From Halothiobacillaceae bacterium (GTDB lineage: Bacteria; Pseudomonadota; Gammaproteobacteria; Halothiobacillales; Halothiobacillaceae): a stretch of 64,000 bases of DNA. Where the stretch lies: contig SDAY01000001.1 of the NCBI GenBank assembly GCA_006212015.1, positions 49,068 through 113,067 on the forward strand, written 5' to 3'. Position numbers and translations under genes: made by a program. The notes below the pieces were generated by a model. The model was not told where the DNA came from and did not search any database. It saw nothing but the letters and a program-made list of their open reading frames with translations. Position 1 is the stretch's first letter; each line of letters opens with the position of its first letter. Shown here one piece after another: positions 15,129 through 23,445 of this stretch.

Positions 15129-17545
15129 TGCCGGGATGGATCGGCCGGCGCGTGCGCGGCATGCGCGGTCGTCTGCTCCTGGCCGCCATCCTCGTCGAGG
15201 CGCTGATGCTCACCCTGCTGGTGGGCAACAGCCTGCGCCTGCTGCAGGGCAGCCTGGACGAGCAGGCGCGCCTGCAGGCAAGCCAGCTCGCGCCCGTGCT
15301 GAACGCGGCGCTGGTCGCACCCATGGCGCAGTATGATTACGCGACCGTGCAGGCCATCCTCGAAGAGGTCGTGGCCGTGCGGGGCATCGACTACCTCGCC
15401 GTGCAGGACGCCTCCGGCAAGCTGATCGGCATCAGCGGCTGGGAGCGAGGCCGGCCCCTGCCGCCCGCCGACGAGACGCTGTCATCCTCCCTCAATGACG
15501 ACATCCTGCCCCGCCACGATGTCATTCGCCCCATTGCGCTTGCCGGGCAGACGCTCGGCACCATGCATTACGGGCTGGGCCTCGGCCATATCCTGATGGC
15601 GCGGGATCGGCAGCTCACCCAGGGCGTGGCCATCGCGCTCGGCGAGATCCTGCTCTCCGTCGCCCTGCTGGCCCTCATCGGTCTCCTGATGACGCGCCAT
15701 TTCGCCGAGCTGATCCGGGTCAGCGGCGAGGTGGCCCGGGGCAACTTCGCCTTCGCCCCCCTCGAGGAGGGGGATCACGACATCGGCCGATTGGGGCGGG
15801 CCTTCAACGCCATGGCGCACGCGGTGGATGAGCGCATCCGTGAGCTCGCGGGCCTGCGCGATGCGCTGCAGCGGGAGCGCGATCTCGCCCAGGTGACGCT
15901 GGCCTCCATCGGCGATGGCGTGGTCACCACCGACGCCGAAGGGCGCGTCACCTTCCTCAATGCGATGGCGGAGAAGCTCACCGGCTGGACGCAGGAGGAG
16001 GCAGCGGGGCAGCCGGTCACCGAGGTCGTCGCGCTGTCCGAGGAAGAGGGCGGCCGGTTACCGTCCCATCCCGTCCTTGAGTGCCTGCGGTCCGGCCATG
16101 GCGTCTCGCTCCAAGCGGATGTCGTGCTGGAGTCGCGCGATGGCCGGCGCACCCCGGTGGAGGACAAGGTCGCGCCCATCCTCGACCGCGGGGGTGTGGG
16201 GGTCGGCGCCGTCATGGTGTTTGCCGATGTCAGCGCCACGCGCGAGATCAGCCGCCTGATGGCCTGGCAGGCCAGTCATGACAGCCTGACCCGGCTGGTC
16301 AATCGAAACAGCTTCGAGCAGCACCTGAATCGCCTGCTCGACGAACCGGTCAAGGCCGGCCGCGAGCATGCCCTGCTCTACCTCGACCTGGACCAGTTCA
16401 AGATCGTCAACGACCTGTGCGGGCACACGGCGGGGGACCGGTTGCTGGTGCAGGTGACCTTCCTGATGCACGAGCAGATGCGCAAGAGTGACACCCTGGC
16501 GCGACTGGGCGGCGACGAGTTCGGCGTGCTGCTGCAGGATTGTCCCGAGGAGTGTGCGCTTCGGATCGCCGACGCCCTGCGGGTGGTCGTGCGCGACTTC
16601 CGCTTCGCGTGGGGCGACAAGGTCTTCGAGATCGGCGTCTCCATCGGCCTGGTGATGATCGGCCCCGAGGGGCGCAGCGCGGCCGAGCTGCTAAGCGCCG
16701 CCGATATGGCCTGCTACGCGGCCAAGGAGCAGGGGCGCGACCGCGTCCATGTCTATCGCGGCGAGGATGTGGAAACCATGTCCCGTCAGGCCGAGATGCA
16801 CGTCGCCGCGCGTCTGCGCGAGGCCCTGCGGGAGGACCGCTTCGTGCTGTACGCGCAGGAGATCCGTGCCCTGCGGGGGCACGGCCCGCACTACGAGGTG
16901 CTGGTGCGCATGCTGGACGAGCAGGGGAAGCCGCTCGCGCCCGCCCTGTTCATTCCCGCCGCCGAGCGCTACGGCCTGATGCCGCAGGTCGACCGCTGGG
17001 TGGTCCGCCATGCCCTGCGGCAGGCTGCCGCCTCCTGCGACGCGCACGGCCTCACCCTGGCCATCAATCTGTCGGGGCTGTCCCTGCTCGATCCGGCGAT
17101 GCCGGGCTACATCCGCGAGCAGCTGGCCGAGAGCGGCATGCGGCCCGAGTGCGTCTGCTTCGAGATCACCGAGACCGCCGCCATCGCCCACCTGGGCAAG
17201 GGCGTCGAGTTCATGCGCGAGTTCCGGGCGCTGGGCTGCCGTTTCTCGCTGGACGACTTCGGCAGCGGCATGGCCTCGTTCGGCTACCTCAAGGCCCTGC
17301 CGGTCGATTACCTGAAGATCGACGGCGCCTTCGTGCGTGACATCCTGACCGACCCCATCGACCGCGCCTTCGTCGAGTCCATCCATCACATCGGCAAGGT
17401 GATGGGCAAGATGACGATTGCCGAGTTTGCCGAAAACCAGGCCATCATTGACGAACTTGAGCGCATCGGCATCGACTATGTGCAGGGCTATGGCGTCGCC
17501 CGCCCGCGCCCGCTGGCCGAGGTGCTGGGCGGCCTGTCGGCCTGA
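15128..17545 (+). CDS. Membrane c-di-GMP cyclase/phosphodiesterase (HAMP-PAS-GGDEF-EAL)
   Basis: An 805-residue inner-membrane signalling protein. Order: TM helix (about 14-36), periplasmic domain (37-165), TM helix (about 167-190), HAMP (to about 243), PAS (about 250-370), GGDEF (about 375-540), EAL (about 555-800). The cyclase site GGDEF is intact at residues 461-465, and an RKSD I-site for product inhibition sits five residues before it. In the EAL domain the signature is EVL, with NLSG, FEITET, LDDFGSG, LKIDG and VQGYG preserved, so activity is plausible but not certain (AEFAEN replaces the usual AEGVE). It is translationally coupled to the PhnD-like gene, suggesting that the binding protein presents a ligand to its periplasmic domain. 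Confidence 0.95.
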   Translation: MPGWIGRRVRGMRGRLLLAAILVEALMLTLLVGNSLRLLQGSLDEQARLQASQLAPVLNAALVAPMAQYDYATVQAILEEVVAVRGIDYLAVQDASGKLIGISGWERGRPLPPADETLSSSLNDDILPRHDVIRPIALAGQTLGTMHYGLGLGHILMARDRQLTQGVAIALGEILLSVALLALIGLLMTRHFAELIRVSGEVARGNFAFAPLEEGDHDIGRLGRAFNAMAHAVDERIRELAGLRDALQRERDLAQVTLASIGDGVVTTDAEGRVTFLNAMAEKLTGWTQEEAAGQPVTEVVALSEEEGGRLPSHPVLECLRSGHGVSLQADVVLESRDGRRTPVEDKVAPILDRGGVGVGAVMVFADVSATREISRLMAWQASHDSLTRLVNRNSFEQHLNRLLDEPVKAGREHALLYLDLDQFKIVNDLCGHTAGDRLLVQVTFLMHEQMRKSDTLARLGGDEFGVLLQDCPEECALRIADALRVVVRDFRFAWGDKVFEIGVSIGLVMIGPEGRSAAELLSAADMACYAAKEQGRDRVHVYRGEDVETMSRQAEMHVAARLREALREDRFVLYAQEIRALRGHGPHYEVLVRMLDEQGKPLAPALFIPAAERYGLMPQVDRWVVRHALRQAAASCDAHGLTLAINLSGLSLLDPAMPGYIREQLAESGMRPECVCFEITETAAIAHLGKGVEFMREFRALGCRFSLDDFGSGMASFGYLKALPVDYLKIDGAFVRDILTDPIDRAFVESIHHIGKVMGKMTIAEFAENQAIIDELERIGIDYVQGYGVARPRPLAEVLGGLSA

Positions 17546-17550
17546 GGGCC

Positions 17551-17587
17551 TGTGAAGAAATCGACTGCGCCCCGATCACTGCCTTGG
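17551..17587 (+). repeat. Left flank module L, copy 2
   Basis: TGTGAAGAAATCGACTGCGC..CACTGCCTTGG, in the same orientation as 4091-4138 and likewise just after a gene stop. It is followed by a short unique stretch with a TGGTA/TACCA inverted repeat (about 17588-17606) that is absent from copy 1. Confidence 0.65.
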
Positions 17588-17611
17588 GTGGTACTCGCTG
17601 CTACCAGGATG

Positions 17612-17769
17612 CTGAAAAACCTCATTCATGAGTTTTTCAGCCATACCACGTCCGGTACACGCCCGGACTTGGTATGCGAAAATCAATCACTTACGTGATT
17701 GATTTTCGTGCGGGACATCCATGTCCCGCCTTAGCAGGCTGCTGAAATAAGTATTTCAGCAGCCTGCTA
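17612..17769 (-). repeat. Five-hairpin cassette, copy 2 (inverted)
   Basis: The same five stems as 4133-4293 but in reverse order and orientation: (e) 17612-17625/17628-17640; (d) 17643-17655/17663-17675; (c) 17677-17690/17695-17708, now a perfect 14-bp stem; (b) 17710-17718/17721-17729, identical; (a) 17732-17749/17752-17769, perfect 18-bp stem. Compared with copy 1, the base of stem (a) changes TTGG/CCAA to TAG/CTA and stem (c) changes AAGTCG/TGACTT to AAATCA/TGATTT, keeping pairing. The unpaired bulge in (e) is preserved. It lies in the spacer between the convergent GGDEF-EAL gene and relA. Confidence 0.85.
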
Positions 17770-17782
17770 CGCTCCCTTGCAG

Positions 17783-17911
17783 GTGCGAATTCATTCGCAC
17801 ACTGCCTTGATCGCGGCGGGGGCGCGCTCCTCCATGCAGGAGGCCTGCCCCCGGGCCGAATGACGCGCTGCCGGGTCCTGTTCGGGGTGCTTGCCACGAT
17901 GTCTTCGCAAG
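17783..17911 (+). repeat. REP-like palindrome and module R, copy 2
   Basis: GTGCGAATTCATTCGCAC at 17783-17800, identical to 14172-14189, is followed by CCTTGATCGCGGCGGGGG as at the 14113 copy. A GC-rich hairpin-prone stretch (GCAGGAGGCCTGC) comes next, and module R lies at 17877-17911 (CCTGTTCGGGGTGCTTGCCACG). The block ends 20 bases before the relA stop. Together with the cassette this fills the whole spacer 17546-17931; no gene is seen in it. Confidence 0.7.
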
Positions 17912-17931
17912 CGCCGAGGCCCGGCAGGCGG

Positions 17932-20028
17932 TTACAGCCGGTTCACTTCGTCCACATCCTTCAGGCTTCGCAGCCTGTCCAGCAGTGGGGCGATGCCCTC
18001 CACGCCGGGCAGTTCCAGCACCAGTCGCATGCGGCCCTGGCCGCTGCGCCGGTCCAGACGGTTGTCGCTCGACACCAGGCGCGCCTTGAACTGGGTGAGG
18101 ACGTTGCCGATGTCGCGCAGGAGCTCCGGCCGGTCATCCCCCAGGATCTCGAGATGGGCCCGTACCGGGATGCCCGCCAGGCGCGGCCATTCCACGTCCA
18201 TGACTCGCTCCGGGTGCATGGCGCGCAGGTGGGCGAGGTTGCGGCAGTCCGCCCGGTGCAGGCGCAGCCCCTGGCCGCGCGTGATGTAGCCCGCCACCGG
18301 CTCGCCGGGCGTGGGATTGCAGCAGCGCGCGGGCTCGGCCTGCAGGCCTTCCAGGGTGATGCGGCTTGGCGCGGCGGGGGGCGCGAGCGCGCGCGACGGC
18401 GCCTGGCCGGGCCTGGCGCCGCTGCCCAGTGCGGCGCGGACGGCATCGAGGAAGGCCGCCCGCGAGAGGCGGTTTTCACCCAGCGCCTCCCAGACGGCCT
18501 CTTCGCTCTTCATCTTCAGCGATTGAATCAGCGCTTCGCGCTGTTCGCGCGAAAGTCCCAGGCGGCGCACGGTCTTGTCCCAGTGGGCATGGCCTTCCGC
18601 GCGCGCGGTCTCGTGTTCGCGGCGGACAAACCAGGCGCGCACCTTGGCGCGGGCGCTTTTTGAGGCCAGATAGCCGGCCTTGGGATCGGCCCATTCCCGG
18701 CTGGGGTGACCCTCGGGGGCGCGCATCAACTCGACCCGGTCGGCGTTGTCCAGCGGGGTGTTCAGGGCCACCAGCTTGCCATTGACCCTGGCGCCCCTGC
18801 AGCCGTGGCCGAGCTCGGTGTGGATGCTGTAGGCAAGGTCGAGCGGGGTGGCCCCGCGTGGCAGCTCCATCACATGCCCCTTGGGGGTGAAGACGTAGAC
18901 GGTGCTGGCGGCCAGGGCCGTGCCTTCGCCCTCTTCGAGCGCCATGCGCAGGCGCTCGAGTTCGTCCTGGAAGGGGTCGCCGCTGCTTTTCGCGCCTTCC
19001 TTGTAGCGCCAGTGCGCGGCCACGCCCAGTTCGGCCTGATCGTGCATGGCGCGGGTTCGGATCTGCACCTCCAGCGTCTTGCCATCGAGCGCGTGCACGG
19101 CGGTATGCAGGGACTGGTAGCCGTTGGGTTTGGGGTGGGCGATATAGTCGTCGTATTCACTCGGGATGGCTTCCCAGAGCGTATGAACGATGCTCAGCGC
19201 GGCATAGCAGTCGGCCACGCTCTCCACCTGCACGCGCAGGGCCCGCACGTCGAATAGTTGCTCGAACGAGAGCTTCTTGCGCCGCATCTTCTCGAAGATG
19301 CTGTAGAGGTGCTTCGGGCGGCCGTAGACGCGGGCGTCGATGCCCTCGGCCTTGAGCGCGGCTTCGAGCTGGCCGCGCACGCGGCCGATGTAGCCCTCGC
19401 GCTCGCCGCGCCGTTCGTCGAGGAAGCGGGCGATGCGCTTGTAGGTGTCGGGCTCCAGGTGGCGGAAGGCCAGGTCCTCCAGCTCCCACTTGAGCTGGCC
19501 GAGGCCGAGCCGGTGCGCGATGGGGGCGAACAGCTCCAGCGTCTCGCGGGCGACAAGGCGGCGGAGGTCCATGTCCTCGACCAGGGGCAGGGCGCGCAGG
19601 CGTTCCAGCCGGTAGGCGAGCTTGATCAGGATGACGCGGGCATCGCCGACCATGGCCAGCAGCAGGCGGCGCATGTTTTCGGCCTGCTGGGGGTTCTCGA
19701 AGGCCGCATGGGTTTCGGTGAACGTGTTGAGCCGGTGCAGGTCGGCGACCATGCGCGCGACATGCGGGCCATAGCGCTGCTGCATGGCCTGCACGTTGAA
19801 GCCGGGGCGCAGGCGCGGGTCGGCCAGCACGGCGGCGAGCAGGGTGTCGGTGTCGGCCTTCAGTTCGATCAGGATCAGGGCGACGCGCGGCCCGCGCGGG
19901 CGGGTGGGGTCGCCATCCCAGACCTGGCTGCTCATCTCGCAGGCCTCGCGCAGCAGCGAGCCTTCACCGGCCTGGACGAGCAGGTCGGCGCAGAGTTTGT
20001 CCGGAGATTCATCGAGTGGGTGCCGCAT
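17932..20028 (-). CDS. relA: GTP pyrophosphokinase RelA
   Basis: Ribosome-associated synthetase of (p)ppGpp, the stringent-response alarmone. The 698-residue product has a degenerate N-terminal HD region (LIELKADTDTLLAAVL, without the HD hydrolase pair), a synthetase domain with YGRPKHLYSIFEKM and the EYDDY motif (E-x-D-D class, typical of monofunctional RelA), PNGYQSLHTAV and QIRTRAMHDQAELGVAAHWRYKE, a TGS domain (VYVFTPKGHVMELPRGAT), a ZFD-like cysteine segment (ARCCNPTPGEPVAGYI..HRADC) and a C-terminal ACT domain (RPELLRDIGNVL). I chose ATG 20028 (MRHPLDES); the frame extends 35 codons further into the promoter area of the divergent gene. SpoT is not in the window. Confidence 0.95.
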   Translation of the reverse strand: MRHPLDESPDKLCADLLVQAGEGSLLREACEMSSQVWDGDPTRPRGPRVALILIELKADTDTLLAAVLADPRLRPGFNVQAMQQRYGPHVARMVADLHRLNTFTETHAAFENPQQAENMRRLLLAMVGDARVILIKLAYRLERLRALPLVEDMDLRRLVARETLELFAPIAHRLGLGQLKWELEDLAFRHLEPDTYKRIARFLDERRGEREGYIGRVRGQLEAALKAEGIDARVYGRPKHLYSIFEKMRRKKLSFEQLFDVRALRVQVESVADCYAALSIVHTLWEAIPSEYDDYIAHPKPNGYQSLHTAVHALDGKTLEVQIRTRAMHDQAELGVAAHWRYKEGAKSSGDPFQDELERLRMALEEGEGTALAASTVYVFTPKGHVMELPRGATPLDLAYSIHTELGHGCRGARVNGKLVALNTPLDNADRVELMRAPEGHPSREWADPKAGYLASKSARAKVRAWFVRREHETARAEGHAHWDKTVRRLGLSREQREALIQSLKMKSEEAVWEALGENRLSRAAFLDAVRAALGSGARPGQAPSRALAPPAAPSRITLEGLQAEPARCCNPTPGEPVAGYITRGQGLRLHRADCRNLAHLRAMHPERVMDVEWPRLAGIPVRAHLEILGDDRPELLRDIGNVLTQFKARLVSSDNRLDRRSGQGRMRLVLELPGVEGIAPLLDRLRSLKDVDEVNRL

Positions 20029-20058
20029 GGGATGCAAGGATGGCACAATGCCCGGCCT

Positions 20059-20874
20059 ATGCACGATACCCCCGCATCCTCGCAGCACACCGCGCCTTTT
20101 CGTGGCGGTTTTTTTCGCGCCCTGCTGGCGCATATTCCGGCCTTGCTGCTGACCTTCCTGCTGTGGCGCTACCTGCCAGCCTTGATTGCGCCGCCCTATC
20201 CGGTGTGGGCGTTCTGGCTGGCCGAGGGCGCGATGGCGGCGATGTTCGCGCTCATGCTGCGCTGCGCGCCATGGTGGTGGGGGATCAATGCGCTCTTTCC
20301 CGTGGCGCTGGTTTTGGCCCTGGGGGTCGCGGCCCAGTGGGATATCTCATCGGTCTGGATGGGGCTGGTCTTTCTGCTTCTGCTCCTGGTGTTCTGGAAC
20401 GCCCATGGCGAGCGCGTGCCGCTCTACCTGACCAACAGGACCACGCATGCCGCCCTGCAATCGATTCTCGAACGCGAGCCGGGCGAGGCGCTACGGGTGA
20501 TCGATCTGGGTTCCGGGCTCGGCGGTGCGCTTCAGGCGCTGGCCCATGCGCCGCGCGTGGCCGAGGCGGTGGGAGTGGAAACAGCGCCGCTGCCGTGGCT
20601 GGTCAGTGCCTTGAGGTTCGTTCGCCAGCCGCGCATTCGCATCCTCCGGGCCAGCATCTGGTCGCAACGCCTGACCGCCTACGATGTCGTCTATGCCTTT
20701 CTCTCACCCGAGCCCATGCCGCGCCTGTGGGCCAAGCTGGTCAAGGAGTCGCGCAAGCCCATGCTGCTGATCTCCAACAGCTTCGCGGTGCCGGGTATCG
20801 AACCCGACGAGGTGATCGAACTGGACGATGGCCGTCAAACCGAACTCTTTCTCTACAGGTTGCCAAGAAAATGA
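20059..20874 (+). CDS. Membrane-anchored class I methyltransferase-like protein
   Basis: A 271-residue protein not recognised as a named gene. The N-terminal half has about four hydrophobic helices (residues 20-45, 50-70, 75-95 and 97-115, for example ALLLTFLLWRYLPALI and GLVFLLLLLVFWN). The C-terminal half shows an AdoMet-binding motif I, RVIDLGSGLGGALQALA, then GVETAPLPWLVS (an acidic residue after strand 2) and YDVVYAFLSPEPMPRL. That pattern fits a Rossmann-fold methyltransferase facing the cytoplasm; the substrate is unknown. It starts 30 bases from the divergent relA, and its stop overlaps the truD start (ATGA), so the two are coupled. Confidence 0.75.
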   Translation: MHDTPASSQHTAPFRGGFFRALLAHIPALLLTFLLWRYLPALIAPPYPVWAFWLAEGAMAAMFALMLRCAPWWWGINALFPVALVLALGVAAQWDISSVWMGLVFLLLLLVFWNAHGERVPLYLTNRTTHAALQSILEREPGEALRVIDLGSGLGGALQALAHAPRVAEAVGVETAPLPWLVSALRFVRQPRIRILRASIWSQRLTAYDVVYAFLSPEPMPRLWAKLVKESRKPMLLISNSFAVPGIEPDEVIELDDGRQTELFLYRLPRK

Positions 20875-21896
20875 ATCTTCCCTACGCCCTGGGTGAACCA
20901 ACCGTGCATGGGCGTTTGCGCCAGCAACCCGAGGATTTCGTGGTCGATGAAGTGCTGGGCTTCGTGCCCGATGGGCGTGGCGATCATGTCTGGCTTTCGG
21001 TGCGCAAGCGCGGCGAGAACACCGCCTGGGTGGCCAAGCAGCTGAGTCGCATCGCCGGCTGTTCCGAGCGCGACGTAGGCTATTCCGGCCTCAAGGATCG
21101 TCATGCCGTCACCACCCAGTGGTTCAGCCTGCCCGCGCCACGCAAGGCGGTGAACTGGGCCGCGCTGGGCGAGAGGACGGCGGCGGAGATCGTCGTCATC
21201 ACCCGCCACGGGCGCAAGCTGCGCCGGGGCACCCATCGCGCCAACCGCTTCCTGCTGACCGTGCGCGGCATTGAAGGTGATGTGAACGCCCTTCAAACCC
21301 GGCTTGCGGTCATCCGGCAGCAGGGCGTGCCGAACGGGTTCGCCGAACAGCGCTTCGGTCATGATGGCGGCAACCTGGACGCGGTGCGCGCCTGGTTCGC
21401 GGGCGGCAAACCGCCCCATCGCGGCCAGCAGGGCATGCTGCTCTCCACCGCGCGCAGCGAGCTGTTCAACGCCGTGCTGACGCGGCGGATCGAGAACGGC
21501 GACTGGCTGCAACCCCTGCCGGGCGAGCCGCTGATGCTGGATGGCCGGCACAGCTTCTTCATCGCCGAGGCGGACGATGCCGCGCTGCCCGCCCGCATCG
21601 CCTCCGGCGACGTCCACACCAGCGGCCCGCTGTGGGGCAAGGGCGGCACGCAGGCGGAAGGCGAGTGCGCCGAGTTCGAGCAGGCTGCAATCGAAAATGA
21701 TGCCCTGCTTGCGGAAGGTCTGGTGCGTGAGGGCCTGGAACCCGCAAGGCGACCGCTGCGGGTGATTCCCCGCAACATGCACTGGCAGCTTGATGAGGCC
21801 CATGGCGTGCTGAGGGTGGGCTTCGATCTTCCTTCCGGCAGCTACGCCACGGCGGTGATGCGGGAGATCGTCTCCACGGACGAAGCCGTGGACTGA
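20871..21896 (+). CDS. truD: tRNA pseudouridine(13) synthase TruD
   Basis: Makes pseudouridine at position 13 of tRNA-Glu and others. The 341-residue product has the conserved N-terminal EDFVVDEVLGF, the active-site aspartate in GYSGLKDRHAVTTQWFS (about residue 80), HGRKLRRGTHRANRF, and PNGFAEQRFGHDGGN, then the TruD-specific insertion (PLMLDGRHSFF) and the terminal LPSGSYATAVMREI. Length matches E. coli TruD (349). A long in-frame extension upstream lies inside the methyltransferase gene in another frame and is not used. A bidirectional terminator follows. Confidence 0.96.
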   Translation: MNLPYALGEPTVHGRLRQQPEDFVVDEVLGFVPDGRGDHVWLSVRKRGENTAWVAKQLSRIAGCSERDVGYSGLKDRHAVTTQWFSLPAPRKAVNWAALGERTAAEIVVITRHGRKLRRGTHRANRFLLTVRGIEGDVNALQTRLAVIRQQGVPNGFAEQRFGHDGGNLDAVRAWFAGGKPPHRGQQGMLLSTARSELFNAVLTRRIENGDWLQPLPGEPLMLDGRHSFFIAEADDAALPARIASGDVHTSGPLWGKGGTQAEGECAEFEQAAIENDALLAEGLVREGLEPARRPLRVIPRNMHWQLDEAHGVLRVGFDLPSGSYATAVMREIVSTDEAVD

Positions 21897-21912
21897 TCCG
21901 TGGGCAAAAAGA

Positions 21913-21932
21913 AAGGCGCCCGGAGGCGCCTT
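21913..21932. terminator. Bidirectional terminator between truD and sqr
   Basis: AAGGCGCC (21913-21920) and GGCGCCTT (21925-21932) form an 8-bp stem with a CGGA loop. The AAAAAGAAA run on its left acts as a U tract for the minus-strand sqr transcript; the right side (TTGCTTG) is a weaker tail for truD. It sits between the convergent genes. Confidence 0.75.
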
Positions 21933-21953
21933 GCTTGAGCGGGGTATCCGGCC

Positions 21954-23228
21954 TTACTTGGCCAGACGCTCGATGCCGATGGCCTTCATGATGTACTTCT
22001 CGTACAGCGGCTCGGAGGTGCCGGACTTCATCTTGCGGATGAAGTACTTCTCGAACGCGATCTTGGCCAGATGCACCCACTTGCCCTTGGCGAACCAGTT
22101 GACGTTGCGCGGCGGGATCTGCGGCAGGGCGACGAACACGGCGCCGCGGTCGCCCATGTCGGCCAGGCAGATGGCCTGCCAGGTGCCCTTGTGGGTCGGT
22201 TCCTCGCCGTTCAGTTCCTGCTTGATGTTGTGCACGATGGCGGTGACCATGGACTCGATCATGTAGCCGGTCTTGGGCGCGCCGACCGGGACCGGGGTGA
22301 CCTCGACCGGCGGGATGGCGACGCAGACGCCGGCGGAGTAGATGTTCGGGTATTTCGGGTTGCGCTGCTTGTCGTCGATGAAGACGAAGCCGCCCGGGTT
22401 GACCATGCCATCCACGGCGGCGACCGCGTCCACGCCGCGGAACGGCGGCAGCATCATGGAATGGTTGAAGGCCAGTTCGTGGGTCTTGACCACGTTGCCC
22501 TGCATGTCCAGTTCCTCGACGTGCATCTTGCCGGCCTCGACCTTGGTGGTGCGGGCGTTGCAGATCCACTTGATGTCGTGCATGCGCAGCTCGGATTCGA
22601 GCATGCCCTTGGAGTCGCCCACGCCGCCGAGGCCGAGGTGGCCGATGTACGGCTCGGCGGTCACGAAGGTCATCGGCACCTTGTTGCGGATCTTCTTCTT
22701 GCGCAGGGCGGCGTCGAGGATGAAGACATACTCATAGGCCGGGCCGTAGCAGCTCGCGCCCTGGAAGGCGCCGACGATGACCGGGCCGGGGTTGTCGCAC
22801 AGCTTCTGGAAGTCCTGGTAGGCCAGCTCGGCGTGGTCCACGGTGCATACGGAATGGGTATGGCCGCCATGCGGGCCGGCGCCCTCGATGGCACCGAAGT
22901 TCAGCTTCGGGCCGGTGGTGATGATCAGGTAGTCATAGCTGACGGTCTGGCCATCGCTCAGGTGCAGGGTATTGGCCCCGGGTTCCAGCTTGGTCACGGT
23001 CGCGTGGATGAAGTCGATGCCCTTGCGCTTGAGGTAGGGCTCGATCGGGAAGGTGATCTCGTCACGGGTGCGCCAGCCCACGGCCACCCAGGGGTTGGAA
23101 GGGGTGAACTGGAAATAGTCGGTCGCGTTGATCGCGGTGATCTTGTGGTCCTTGCCCAGCAGTTCGCGGGCCTCATAGGCTGCCGGCATGCCGCCGATGC
23201 CTGCGCCGAGAATGACGATGTGCGCCAT
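21954..23228 (-). CDS. sqr: Sulfide:quinone oxidoreductase
   Basis: Peripheral membrane flavoprotein that oxidises sulfide to polysulfide/sulfur and passes electrons to quinone. The 424-residue product has the FAD motif ILGAGIGGMPAAYEARE at the N-terminus and cysteines at residues 128 (SVCTVDHAE), 160 (GASCYGPAYEY) and 354 (AICLADMGDRG). These correspond to the three catalytic cysteines of the structurally known Acidithiobacillus ferrooxidans enzyme, which it resembles throughout (DYFQFTPSNPWVAVGW, AEPYIGHLGLGGVGDSKGML, PPVEVTPVPVGAPKTGYMIESM). The C-terminal amphipathic region (FAKGKWVHLAKIAFEKYF) fits membrane anchoring. GGAGGC lies eight bases before the ATG. Confidence 0.96.
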   Translation of the reverse strand: MAHIVILGAGIGGMPAAYEARELLGKDHKITAINATDYFQFTPSNPWVAVGWRTRDEITFPIEPYLKRKGIDFIHATVTKLEPGANTLHLSDGQTVSYDYLIITTGPKLNFGAIEGAGPHGGHTHSVCTVDHAELAYQDFQKLCDNPGPVIVGAFQGASCYGPAYEYVFILDAALRKKKIRNKVPMTFVTAEPYIGHLGLGGVGDSKGMLESELRMHDIKWICNARTTKVEAGKMHVEELDMQGNVVKTHELAFNHSMMLPPFRGVDAVAAVDGMVNPGGFVFIDDKQRNPKYPNIYSAGVCVAIPPVEVTPVPVGAPKTGYMIESMVTAIVHNIKQELNGEEPTHKGTWQAICLADMGDRGAVFVALPQIPPRNVNWFAKGKWVHLAKIAFEKYFIRKMKSGTSEPLYEKYIMKAIGIERLAK

Positions 23229-23261
23229 GGATCGATGCCTCCAATGTGTGTGTTCTGGATT

Positions 23262-23320
23262 CCGCTGCCGCTGCCGCTGCCGCGAAATGCTTGTGATATC
23301 GGGTCTTGCTGCGGCAAGAC
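23262..23320 (-). promoter_or_regulatory. sqr leader with a short tandem repeat and a hairpin
   Basis: The upstream region of sqr holds a hexamer tandem repeat, (CTGCCG)3 with partial ends, at 23262-23284, and a perfect 7-bp inverted repeat GTCTTGC / GCAAGAC (23303-23309 / 23314-23320) with loop TGCG. Either could be an operator or part of the mRNA leader. No reliable -10/-35 pair could be assigned. Confidence 0.4.
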
Positions 23321-23445
23321 TCCAGTGATCGTAGCACGCGACCCGCTGGGGGTGCCCATTGGACTGTCTTATGTTCTATAAGCCATAAAAAGCCTGGTGA
23401 AAGGCTTGGTTATGGGCGGAAAGCCTGATGGGCAGGACGTGAAAG

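Noticed and set aside
17932-20028. Bifunctional SpoT rather than RelA
   Set aside because: The HD hydrolase residues are missing and the synthetase motif is E-x-D-D, both marks of monofunctional RelA.
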